This document shows, one piece after another, positions 17,557-25,853 of a stretch of 64,000 nt of DNA. The position numbers and the translations under genes are program-made. A model generated the notes under the pieces. It did not search any database and was not told where the DNA came from. It saw only the letters and a program-made list of their open reading frames with translations. Every line of letters begins with the position of its first letter. Positions within the stretch are counted from its first letter, which is position 1. This DNA is from CBDDFS01 sp965227255 (GTDB lineage Bacteria > Bacteroidota > Bacteroidia > Flavobacteriales_E > Vicingaceae): contig CBDDFS010000004.1 in assembly GCA_965227255.1 (NCBI GenBank), forward strand, positions 62,001 to 126,000, given 5' to 3'.

Positions 17557-18606
17557 TCAATCAATTGAGAATTGATTGGAATGAACCAATTCTCCGTTTT
17601 GCACGATCTTGATGATGTAAACACCGGCATTCAGTGAATTCAGGTCGATAACACCTTTTTTCTTATCGGCATCTATTTCTTGCTGTAACACCTGTCTGCC
17701 AGACATATCAAAGATAAAGACGGAGCTGCCTCCCGATTTTAAATTCTTAAGATAGAGTTCTGATTCAAATTCATAAGACTCAATTACATTCGACTCCAGT
17801 TCGTTTACGCTGGTCCAGTCATATGCATAAAAGACCTGGCAATATTCATCATTACCTGTATTCTGGTCATCAGGGCGGTTTACTAGGGTTGCGCAAATTT
17901 GGAATGGACCCGGATTCGACTGCACTTTCGGTTGTTGTCCACCAGCTGTAATACTAAATGTTTCTCCATTAGCGAGTGCAGTAGATGTGAGCTTGTAGAA
18001 AGGTCCTTTGGTTTGATTGTACATTCTTGTTTCAACTGTAATGGTATCTTCTCTTGGAAGCGTTACGGTACCGAAGTTCGTAACTTCAATTTCCATCAGG
18101 TATATATTCTCACCAGGAGTGATTACGCTGTCAACATCCGGCACTTTGATATCAATGAAAGATGGACCCAGATCTACATTATTATCTACAGAGAATCCAA
18201 GTGTATTGCAGATAGAATCGTTGGTTTTTGAAATGTCGTTGGCATAAATAACAACCACACAAACGTCGATGGTAGGATTTGGTGTGCTGAAGGATTGATT
18301 TCCAATGGTGATTTCCAGACTGTCACCGGGATCCATTTTCGGATGAGTATTCATTACGAAATTTCCCTGAAGAACACCATCAAACGATAGCTCGAAAGAC
18401 ATACCGGCATTCTTGGGAACAGCCGAGGTTGAACTTGCCATATTCTTTACGATAAAGACAATATCATAGGTGTATTGCAGGTGTACCTGCTGATTGGGCA
18501 CGGGATATACCATTCTGGTCAGACCAACATCCTGTCCGGTCTGAGCGTTACCATTAAATATGGAAAAGGAGAGAAGAAATAGTGAGAAGTATTTTAAGGC
18601 TTTCAT
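17557..18606 (-). CDS. Secreted T9SS cargo protein with CARDB-like repeats
   Basis: A 349-residue exported protein. Signal peptide 1-21 (MKALKYFSLFLLSFSIFNGNAQ), then two or three beta-sandwich units of the CARDB/adhesion type (TYDIVFIVKNMASSTSAVPKN and YLMEIEVTNFGTVTLPRED), and a C-terminal type A sorting domain ending SLNAGVYIIKIVQNGELVHSNQFSID. This tail sends cargo through the type IX system to the surface (family knowledge). It resembles the next gene upstream (18671-19786) in layout, suggesting a tandem duplication. Function beyond a surface or adhesive role is not known. Confidence 0.85.
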   Translation of the reverse strand: MKALKYFSLFLLSFSIFNGNAQTGQDVGLTRMVYPVPNQQVHLQYTYDIVFIVKNMASSTSAVPKNAGMSFELSFDGVLQGNFVMNTHPKMDPGDSLEITIGNQSFSTPNPTIDVCVVVIYANDISKTNDSICNTLGFSVDNNVDLGPSFIDIKVPDVDSVITPGENIYLMEIEVTNFGTVTLPREDTITVETRMYNQTKGPFYKLTSTALANGETFSITAGGQQPKVQSNPGPFQICATLVNRPDDQNTGNDEYCQVFYAYDWTSVNELESNVIESYEFESELYLKNLKSGGSSVFIFDMSGRQVLQQEIDADKKKGVIDLNSLNAGVYIIKIVQNGELVHSNQFSID

Positions 18607-18619
18607 AAACCTAAATTAC

Positions 18620-18647
18620 AAAAAAAGGGCCGACAATGCCGGCCCCT
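18620..18647 (-). terminator. Rho-independent terminator of the T9SS gene at 18671
   Basis: Read on the minus strand this is GGGCCGGC-ATTG-TCGGCCC followed by TTTTTTT, a GC-rich stem with a run of seven T. It begins about 24 bases after the stop of the upstream gene, so that gene is probably transcribed alone. Confidence 0.9.
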
Positions 18648-18670
18648 TAATTTCTTGAGAGTGAATACTC

Positions 18671-19786
18671 TTAGTTCACCATGAATCTGTAAGGCATAAC
18701 TTTTCCATTCACTGAAATATTAGCAATGTAAACACCTCTTTCAAGGTTGTTCAAATCAATGCTATATTCTTTTGTATGGTCAAGGTTAACCTTGTGAGAA
18801 GCAACAGCTCTACCAGAAGCATCAAAGACGTGAATGTCAGAGATACCGTTTCCTACCTGGTTGTATATAACTTTCAGTTCAGAACCATTATAAAATACTT
18901 CACCGAAAATCAAACCATTATTCTCAACAATTCCATCCGGGTTACCCATGATGTATCTTCCACAGTCAGAATCATTCGTGTTATCCTGGTCATCAGAATT
19001 TGGAGTTACATCAAAGCAAATTTCGAATTCTCCTGGAGTCAATGGAAGTGTACCTGAGAATCCTACATTGTGAGGCTCAGAACCACCTGGAGAAAGTCCA
19101 TTGAAAGAAGACGCGTTAATTGGAGCACCTGAAGGCGCGCCAGCTACCGTGATCTGATAAGTATAAGGTATTCCAGCTGGAATTTGGTTGGCACCTTTAT
19201 TGTGAAGATCATATGTCAACTGACTTGGGAAAGTCGGGATTGGAAGATAAGATCCTGTGTCAAAAGCAGGAGTGCTAATTCTAGCATACTCGATGGCAAT
19301 GTCATACGTAAGCGGGTTATTATCACCGGCATATGTCACGGTTACACATGATTGGTCATTTGTATTATCCGTGTCAACGTTGCTACCATTTTTTACCAGT
19401 CGACTTTCAGCACATACATCAACTGTACCGGCTGACATACCTAAGGTTGACCAGTCTGTAGCTTGATTGTTCGTTAGATCGATGCTAGAATTTCCAGGAA
19501 GAATGTTCGCTCCGTCAGGTGTGGCAAATGAAGTCTGAACAACCGTTTGGTTACCTCCAATTGTTACACTAAGATCAACGTATACAGTATCAACATTAGA
19601 AGGAGTGATACCTGTACTTCCGAAATTTTGCAATGTAAAGTTCAAATTGGTAGTGATATTTGGATATATGGTAGTTCCGCCTGCCGGATCAAGAACAGCC
19701 GATACTCCAGCATCCTGAGCGCTCAATTGACTGGCACCACCAATGAGCATAGAAACAGCAATACCAAGCTTAGTAAAATTTTTCAT
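18671..19786 (-). CDS. Secreted T9SS cargo protein, paralogue of neighbour
   Basis: A 371-residue exported protein. Signal peptide 1-23 (cleavage after LSAQ), at least two CARDB-like beta-sandwich units (LNFTLQNFGSTGITPSNVDTV and SQLTYDLHNKGANQIPAGIPY) and a C-terminal type A sorting domain ending LERGVYIANISVNGKVMPYRFMVN. The body is rich in T, N, G and D, with DNTNDQSC- and DNTNDSDC-type loops repeated and two paired Cys. It has its own TAcTTTc-type promoter candidate and a strong terminator. Codon use appears more biased towards common codons than in its neighbour, which may mean high expression (impression only). Confidence 0.85.
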   Translation of the reverse strand: MKNFTKLGIAVSMLIGGASQLSAQDAGVSAVLDPAGGTTIYPNITTNLNFTLQNFGSTGITPSNVDTVYVDLSVTIGGNQTVVQTSFATPDGANILPGNSSIDLTNNQATDWSTLGMSAGTVDVCAESRLVKNGSNVDTDNTNDQSCVTVTYAGDNNPLTYDIAIEYARISTPAFDTGSYLPIPTFPSQLTYDLHNKGANQIPAGIPYTYQITVAGAPSGAPINASSFNGLSPGGSEPHNVGFSGTLPLTPGEFEICFDVTPNSDDQDNTNDSDCGRYIMGNPDGIVENNGLIFGEVFYNGSELKVIYNQVGNGISDIHVFDASGRAVASHKVNLDHTKEYSIDLNNLERGVYIANISVNGKVMPYRFMVN

Positions 19787-19839
19787 GTTAAAACGTTTAT
19801 AGTAATTATCTCCCGGCTAAAATAAGATTTATATTATAA

Positions 19840-19870
19840 GAAAGTATAATTTAACCTTCCTAATTATCAA
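19840..19870 (-). promoter_or_regulatory. Putative promoter of the T9SS gene at 18671
   Basis: On the minus strand: TTG (19868-19870), a 21-base spacer, then TACTTTC (19840-19846), one base off TAnnTTTG. The predicted start leaves an untranslated leader of about 45 bases before the ATG at 19786. It overlaps the upstream region of the divergent kinase gene. Confidence 0.4.
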
Positions 19871-19882
19871 GTAAAGCTTGCT

Positions 19883-20725
19883 TTGTCTATAGTTGTTGCA
19901 GATAGCGGATCTACCAAAACTCACTGGGTTATTATTAAGGATGACCTAACGGAAGCTGAGTATTACGGAAATGGAATCAATCCATATGTCCATTCGAGTG
20001 ATGAAATTTATTCGACGATCGAAAGGTTCAAAATGGATTCTAAGGAGGATGTTGAATCTGTATTTTTCTACGGCGCAGGATGTTCCAGTCAGGATGTTAT
20101 TAAAAAGGTAAAAACGGAATTCGAAAAGAATTCATTTATCAATGTTCAGGTTTCTCATGATCTTCTGGCTGCATCCAGAGCATTGTTCGGTGAAAGACCC
20201 GGGATTGCTTGCATTCTGGGAACAGGGTCAAATTCTGCCTTGTATGATGGAAATAACATCATCGATAACCTCCCAGCTCTAGGCTATATCGCAGGAGATG
20301 AAGGGGGTGGAGTTGATCTTGGTAAAAGACTGCTTTCAGGAATCTTTAAACGAAGGGCTCCGCAAACATTAATCGATAAATTCCAGTCTGCGTACGATCT
20401 CACTCCTTCAAAGGTGCTCAATGCTATACATTTTGGAGAAAGTCCCAATCGATTCCTGGCATCATTTTCTCCATTCATAAAGGATAATCTGGCAACTGAT
20501 TACATGTATGACCTCGTCAGGTCTTCGTTTCAAAGCTTTATGGATTGCAATGTTATTCCTTACCAGAACAGGTCAGATTTGGAAATCGGATTTGTTGGGT
20601 CCATTTCATTTCATTTTCAGGAAATACTAAGAGAAGTGATCAAAGAGAATAATCTGAATGCTGGCAGGGTATTGCAGAGGCCTATGTCCGGACTAATTCA
20701 ATACCATAAAAATTTATTAGCGTAG
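19883..20725 (+). CDS. BadF/BadG-type ATPase (N-acetylglucosamine kinase-like)
   Basis: A 280-residue ASKHA-fold protein. Phosphate 1 loop VADSGSTKTHWVII (4-17), ILGTGSNSALYDG phosphate 2 loop and GYIAGDEGGGVDLGKRLL follow the pattern of eukaryote-like GlcNAc kinases in Bacteroidota (family knowledge), which phosphorylate amino sugars; the CoA-dehydratase activator alternative is less likely because its Fe-S cysteines are absent. The start is TTG at 19883, the only one that keeps the DSGSTKT loop. Its 3' end overlaps the convergent tRNA-modification gene by 9 bases. Substrate unproven. Confidence 0.8.
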   Translation: MSIVVADSGSTKTHWVIIKDDLTEAEYYGNGINPYVHSSDEIYSTIERFKMDSKEDVESVFFYGAGCSSQDVIKKVKTEFEKNSFINVQVSHDLLAASRALFGERPGIACILGTGSNSALYDGNNIIDNLPALGYIAGDEGGGVDLGKRLLSGIFKRRAPQTLIDKFQSAYDLTPSKVLNAIHFGESPNRFLASFSPFIKDNLATDYMYDLVRSSFQSFMDCNVIPYQNRSDLEIGFVGSISFHFQEILREVIKENNLNAGRVLQRPMSGLIQYHKNLLA

Positions 20726-21304
20726 GATTTTCACGCGTCCATCCATTTCGATCAGAATAACTTTTGATGACTTTCCAGTCATTTCATAAGGTAAGTCAGG
20801 ATTGGCAATACAGTCAACCTGGTTGATTATCTCATCCGGAATATCATTGAATGACCCCGATGTTGTTTGTCCGCTAATATTTGCAGAAGTCGAGATAAGA
20901 GGCTTTCTAGTTTTTTCAATTAAATAATTTGGAAAACCTTTTTCGACCAGTCGAACACCAATTTTTCCATCTTCAGAACAGAGATGCTGGAATTTTGTAT
21001 TTGCAGCTGGGTAAATTATAGTCACGGCGTCATCGCTCATTTCAATGATCTCTTCTGCCATTGAAGGTATTTGAGATACCACATTTTGAAGCATTCTGTA
21101 AGAAGAAACCAGGGTGATCAATGACTTGTTGTCTGGTCTTTTTTTAATCTCCTTGATTCTTTCCACAGATTTTATGTCTTCAGCAATACAGCCCAAACCC
21201 CATAGCGTTTCAGCAGGGTAGAGGATGCTGCCTCCTTCAGAGATCTCCAAAGCACAGCGCTTCGCTTCTTCCAGCAAGGATGGATCAATTGTCTCTCTTC
21301 TCAA
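20717..21304 (-). CDS. L-threonylcarbamoyladenylate synthase (TsaC/Sua5/YrdC family)
   Basis: Makes threonylcarbamoyl-AMP from threonine, bicarbonate and ATP for the universal t6A37 tRNA modification. The YrdC fold is recognisable from ILYPAETLWGLGC, the KKRPDNKSLITLVSS basic patch and PLISTSANISGQ. At 195 residues it is the short TsaC form without a Sua5 domain. The start is TTG at 21304, preceded by a clear GAGGAG four bases before it; this RBS lies inside the small ORF that overlaps its start by 20 bases, suggesting coupling. Last gene of the run that begins with formate dehydrogenase. Confidence 0.92.
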   Translation of the reverse strand: MRRETIDPSLLEEAKRCALEISEGGSILYPAETLWGLGCIAEDIKSVERIKEIKKRPDNKSLITLVSSYRMLQNVVSQIPSMAEEIIEMSDDAVTIIYPAANTKFQHLCSEDGKIGVRLVEKGFPNYLIEKTRKPLISTSANISGQTTSGSFNDIPDEIINQVDCIANPDLPYEMTGKSSKVILIEMDGRVKILR

Positions 21305-21443
21305 AAGTCTCCTCTTTTTTCTCTTTGATCCGATTGTGGATCAGGTAAAAAACAATGATGACGAATATGATGATTGCGATCGGATACATCATGAATAGAG
21401 CCATTGCCCAATATGCCACGGAAACCGCATGTTCTGTTCCCAT
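21285..21443 (-). CDS. Small single-span membrane protein (52 aa)
   Basis: A short ORF between ybjQ and the TsaC-type gene. It starts with ATG at 21443, sharing a base with the ybjQ stop (TAATG), and runs 52 codons to a TGA at 21285-21287. The product has a short acidic/polar start (GTEHAVSVAYWAMALF), one strongly hydrophobic span (YPIAIIIFVIIVFYLI) and a highly charged cytoplasmic tail (RIKEKKEETFEKRD). The coupling at both ends and the coherent membrane topology support a real gene. I do not recognise the family. Confidence 0.6.
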   Translation of the reverse strand: MGTEHAVSVAYWAMALFMMYPIAIIIFVIIVFYLIHNRIKEKKEETFEKRDN

Positions 21444-21757
21444 TATTTGAGTCTGACGGCCGTACCATAAGCAAGGATTTCAGCAGAACCTTGCATCACC
21501 GCAGATGTAGTGAACCTTACATTGACTATTGCGTCGGCTCCGAGGTTTTGAGCATCCTGGACCATCCTTTGGATGGCTTGCTCTCTGGAGTCGGCCAACA
21601 ATTGTGTGTATTCAGAGATTTCACCTCCGACAATGTTTTTGAGACCGGCAAATATGTCCCGACCTACATTTCTGGCTCTGACCGTGCTTCCCCGGACCAA
21701 TCCAAGGCTAGTGTCAATTTCCCTTCCTTCTACGTGTAGTGTGTTTACTATGATCAT
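21443..21757 (-). CDS. ybjQ: YbjQ/UPF0145 family protein
   Basis: A 104-residue protein that matches the YbjQ (UPF0145) family: opening NTLHVEGREIDTSLGLVRGSTV, the central ARNVGRDIFAGLKNIVGGE segment, and the GADAIVNVRFTTS strand close to the end. The family forms pentameric rings and is often described as heavy-metal binding, although that function is not established. It sits 4 bases after rarA and shares one base with the following small ORF. No Cys or His cluster for metal binding is visible. Confidence 0.9.
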   Translation of the reverse strand: MIIVNTLHVEGREIDTSLGLVRGSTVRARNVGRDIFAGLKNIVGGEISEYTQLLADSREQAIQRMVQDAQNLGADAIVNVRFTTSAVMQGSAEILAYGTAVRLK

Positions 21758-21761
21758 GATG

Positions 21762-23036
21762 TTATTTGTATTTATTCCAACGGATTTTTAAAAATTCTTT
21801 CATTTGATTTTCTTTCTGATTACTCCCTGGTTCGTAGAAGAGTTTATCTTTTATTTCTTCAGGTACATAATCCTGATCCACAAAGCCCTCCTCATAGTTA
21901 TGGGCGTATTTATATTCCTTTCCGTAACCCAGATCTTTCATCAATTTTGTAGGTGCATTTCGAATATGCAAGGGAACCGGAAGGTCACCACTCTTCCTTA
22001 CTTCTTCCTGAGCGGCTCCAATTGCCTTGTATGCTGAATTACTTTTAGCCGAATTTGCCAGATAAATGGTAGCCTCCGACAAAATGATCCTTGATTCCGG
22101 CCAGCCGATATTCTCTACAGCCTGAAAGCATGAATTCGCAAGTACCAGAGCGTTGGGATTGGCCAGGCCTATATCTTCTGCAGCCAGAATAACCAAACGA
22201 CGAGCAATGAATTTTGGATCTTCACCTCCTTCAACCATTCGTGCAAGCCAATATACAGCTGCATTTGGATCACTTCCTCTAACAGACTTGATAAAGGCTG
22301 AAATGATGTCGTAATGCATTTCACCGCCCTTGTCATAAGCAGTAATATTCTTCTGCGCAATCTTTTTTACCACCTCATTTGTGATAATGACCTTTCCGTT
22401 TTTTTCAGCCTGCAGACAAATAATTTCGAGCAAATTCAACATTTTCCTCGCATCTCCTCCCGAAAGCAGGAATAACTGATCCTTTTCCTTTATATCAATT
22501 TTGAGTTTTTTGAGGTACTCATCTTTTTTTAATGCATGTTGCAGTAATTTTTCAAGTGCCTCTATATCAAGTGATTTCAAGGTATAAACCTGGCATCTTG
22601 ACAAAAGGGCGCTGATCACCTCAAAAGAAGGATTCTCCGTAGTGGCGCCTATCAAGGTTATGACACCTTTTTCCACAGCGTTTAACAACGAATCTTGCTG
22701 CGATTTACTGAAACGATGAATTTCATCTATGAATAGAATCGGACTGTTTCCGGCAAATAAACCCTGATTTGATGCCTTTTCTATTACTTCCCTTACATCT
22801 TTAACTCCACTGCTAACAGCACTGAGCGTGAAGAATCTGCGATCACAGATTTGGGAGATCAGATGGGCCAATGTAGTCTTGCCAACACCAGGAGGCCCCC
22901 AAAAAATCATGGATGGGACCATTCCTTTCTCCAGTAAATTCCTTAGGGCTGTATCCTTGGAAATAAGATGCTCCTGACCAATATAATCGTCAAAGGTATT
23001 GGGGCGTACTCTTTCTGCTAATGGTATGTTAGCCAA
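21762..23036 (-). CDS. rarA: Replication-associated recombination protein A
   Basis: Clamp-loader-like AAA+ ATPase that acts at stalled replication forks. Walker A is GPPGVGKT (47-54), Walker B ILFIDEIHRF, sensor 1 IGATTENPSF, with an SRCQVYTL arginine-finger segment. The C-terminal half has the tetramerisation and MgsA/WRNIP1 domain (KSVRGSDPNAAVYWLARM and the closing YKYAHNYEEGFVDQDYVP). Start is TTG at 23036, directly giving the usual PLAERVRPNTFDDYIGQEHL. Length 424 is typical. It follows the formate dehydrogenase alpha gene by 22 bases. Confidence 0.96.
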   Translation of the reverse strand: MANIPLAERVRPNTFDDYIGQEHLISKDTALRNLLEKGMVPSMIFWGPPGVGKTTLAHLISQICDRRFFTLSAVSSGVKDVREVIEKASNQGLFAGNSPILFIDEIHRFSKSQQDSLLNAVEKGVITLIGATTENPSFEVISALLSRCQVYTLKSLDIEALEKLLQHALKKDEYLKKLKIDIKEKDQLFLLSGGDARKMLNLLEIICLQAEKNGKVIITNEVVKKIAQKNITAYDKGGEMHYDIISAFIKSVRGSDPNAAVYWLARMVEGGEDPKFIARRLVILAAEDIGLANPNALVLANSCFQAVENIGWPESRIILSEATIYLANSAKSNSAYKAIGAAQEEVRKSGDLPVPLHIRNAPTKLMKDLGYGKEYKYAHNYEEGFVDQDYVPEEIKDKLFYEPGSNQKENQMKEFLKIRWNKYK

Positions 23037-23058
23037 TTATTTACAAAGTTTATGTGAA

Positions 23059-25843
23059 CTACTCAATTAATTCACCAGCCTTTCTTAAGTGTGTCTTTCT
23101 GGCTTTGCGGATATCAACTGAAACCACCTTGTATTCAGGACAAAGTGCTTCGCTGTCTGTAACACCAGATGTCAGAATATTCACTAACACTTCCGGAAAG
23201 TGGAAGGTAGTGCTCAATACACCCGGTTTTACATCATTTGTAATTCTCGATTTCAGATCGACCTTTCCTCTGGCAGAAGACACACAGACCATGTCACCAT
23301 CCTGGATGTCGATCTTCGATGCGTCTTCCGGATTGATGAGTAATACATCTTCTGTTAATATGTCAACATTGGCCGTTCTTCGGGTCATGGCACCACAGTT
23401 GTAATGCTCCAGTTCTCTATTCGTAGTTAATATGTAAGGATATTCCTTACCATGGTCAACGATCTCCTGAGACTCCCTGAAATCGTGGAATTGAATGTTT
23501 CCAAGACCTCTCTTGAATTCTTTGGTATGAATAATTTCTGTGGATTTCTTGTCCTCAAATACAGGCCATTGTTTCCCGTTTTCGCCCAATTCATCCCAAT
23601 CAATTCCTTTGAAGAAAGGCACGATTTGGGAGATTTCATCCAAAGTGGTTTTAGGATGGAAATCTGGCTGGTCGTAACCCATTCTTCTCATTACTTCAAC
23701 AATAATGTCTCCATCAGACTTGGTTCCTTCCAGTGGTTCAACGACTTTATTTACTCTCTGTACTCTTCTTTCACCATTAGTGAAGGTTCCACTTTTTTCC
23801 AGGAAAGAAGCCGCAGGGAAGACGACATCGGCCATTTTAGCCGTTTCGGTCATAAATAACTCATTTACAATAAATAGATCCAAGCTATTGATGGCCTTCT
23901 TCACGTGATTCGTATTTGGATCGGTCTGAACGACATCTTCTCCTATGATCCAGAGTGCTTTCAACTTACCATCGATGGCGGCATCAAACATTTCCGGAAT
24001 CTTATATCCGATTTCCGGACTGAGTTTTCTGCCATAGAAATCCTCGTATTTAGAATGTACCTCAGGATTGTCAATAGCCATGTAACCGGCCCCCTGATGG
24101 GGCTGAACCCCCCATATCTGCCATTCCCTGAACATTGTTTTGTCCTCTCAATGGATTTACACCTACACCACGTCTTCCTATGTTTCCGGTGATCATGGCA
24201 AGATCAGCAATCAATGTTACGGTAAAGGTTCCTTGTGAATGCTCAGTTACTCCCAGGCCATGGAAAGACATGGCATTTTCCGCTGTGGCATAAGCGATGG
24301 CAGCTTCCCTAACGAGGTTTTTATCCACTCCGGTAATCTTTTCCATTTCATCCATGTCGAGCTGAAGAATACTTTCCTTAAACACTTCATATCCTTCTGT
24401 TCGTTTACTGATGAATTCCTGATCAGCCAGACCCTCTTTCACAATGTAATGCATCATCATGTTCAGAATGGCCACGTTGGTTCCCGGACGCAATTGAAGG
24501 TGATAGTCAGCATATTTCGTCAATTCGATCTTCCTTGGATCAATAACGATCGTTGGAATTCCTTTCATTGCCTTCTGCTTGATCTTGGCTCCGGTTACAG
24601 GGTGTGCATCTGTTGGATTTGCTCCGATGACGAGCATACAGCTCGTATGTTCAATGTCAATAATAGAATTTGTAGCTGCACCCGTTCCAAATGTGCGCTG
24701 CATTCCAAGGGCAGTAGGAGAGTGGCATACTCTTGCACATCCATCGATATTGTTTGTTCCAACTACAGCCCTGATGAATTTCTGCATCAGGTAATTTTCT
24801 TCATTCGTGGCCCTTGCACAACTTATACCCGCAATTGAATCAGGACCATTTTCCTCTCGAATGTTCTTGAATTTGTCGACGACAAAGTCGAAAGCTTCGT
24901 CCCAGGAAACTTCTTCGAATTCGCCATTGCGCTTGATCATAGGACTCCTCAACCTATCGACATGATCATAGAATTTAAAGGCATACCTTCCTTTTAGACA
25001 CGTATGTCCCTGATTCACTTCAGCGTCATATGGTGCAAGAATAGATTTGATCTCTCCGTCAATAGTGGATACTTCAAGATTGCAACCTACGCCGCAGTAG
25101 GTACACACGGTACGTGTAACCTCATCGGCAACGGTCATCTTAGAATCGAAAATGTCGGAGATTGCTTGTGTTGGACAAGCTTGAGCACAGGCTCCACAGG
25201 AAACACAGTCGGATCCATTGAAGCCATCATTGGCACCCATGGTGATGGTGTTATCAAAACCTCGTCCACTCATGGTAAGTACCAGTTCTCCCTGGACTTC
25301 GTCACAGGCCCTGACACATCGGTAACAATTGATACAGGTTGAAAGATCAGCCCTCATATAAGGATGGCTGGTATCCGGAACTCGATCAAAGTGGTTCTTT
25401 CCTTCAGGATATCTGATGTCGTCAGGTGTGATTCCAAGTGCATTGGCTACATTCTGAAGCTCATTCTTACCTGACTTGTTCTCGTAAAGTCTATCCAATG
25501 GATAGTCGGTTAGAACAAGCTCTACAATATTTTTCCTCAGTCTGTTAAGTCTTTCGTTATTCGTATATATGAATGACTTGTCCATTACTGGGGTATGGCA
25601 TGAAGCAACGGCCTTTGCTCGACCATTTTCTTCAAGAGCAACATCAACACTACAAACTCTACATGAGCCAAAAGGCTTGAGGTTAGGTGCATCACAAAGG
25701 GTAGGTACATATTCGTCAGGAGCATTTCGCTGAATAAAATTCAGTATCGATTCTCCGGGCACAAATTCGTAGGCCTTGCCATTTATAAAGGCCGTATTCT
25801 TAACGGCTGTTTCTTTCTTCGTTTCGGTCAGTACTTCACTCAT
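23059..25843 (-). pseudogene. fdhA: NAD-dependent formate dehydrogenase, catalytic (molybdopterin) subunit, frameshifted
   Basis: Oxidises formate to CO2 at a molybdenum or tungsten bis-MGD centre. Part 1 (25843-24071) carries a 2Fe-2S domain (Cys 50, 61, 64, 82), two 4Fe-4S motifs (Cys 170/173/176/180 and 213/216/219/223), the MGD-domain cluster (Cys 247, 250, 254, 282) and the active site C373 in ARVCHSP, so it is a Cys not a Sec enzyme. Part 2 (24135-23059) is the rest of the MGD domain. They are in different frames; the break is a run of six G on the minus strand (24108-24113). With five G the join reads GMADMGVQPHQGAGYMA and the protein would be 927 residues, normal for the family. Sequencing error or a real inactivation cannot be told apart here. 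Confidence 0.9.
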
Positions 25844-25853
25844 CAGGTCAGGT

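Noticed and set aside
24720..24730. Selenocysteine in the formate dehydrogenase active site
   Set aside because: The position is an ordinary Cys codon (ARVCHSP); no in-frame TGA.
24239..24838. 199-codon ORF on the plus strand opposite the formate dehydrogenase gene
   Set aside because: Covers the molybdopterin domain in antisense; the minus-strand product has all family motifs, this one has none.
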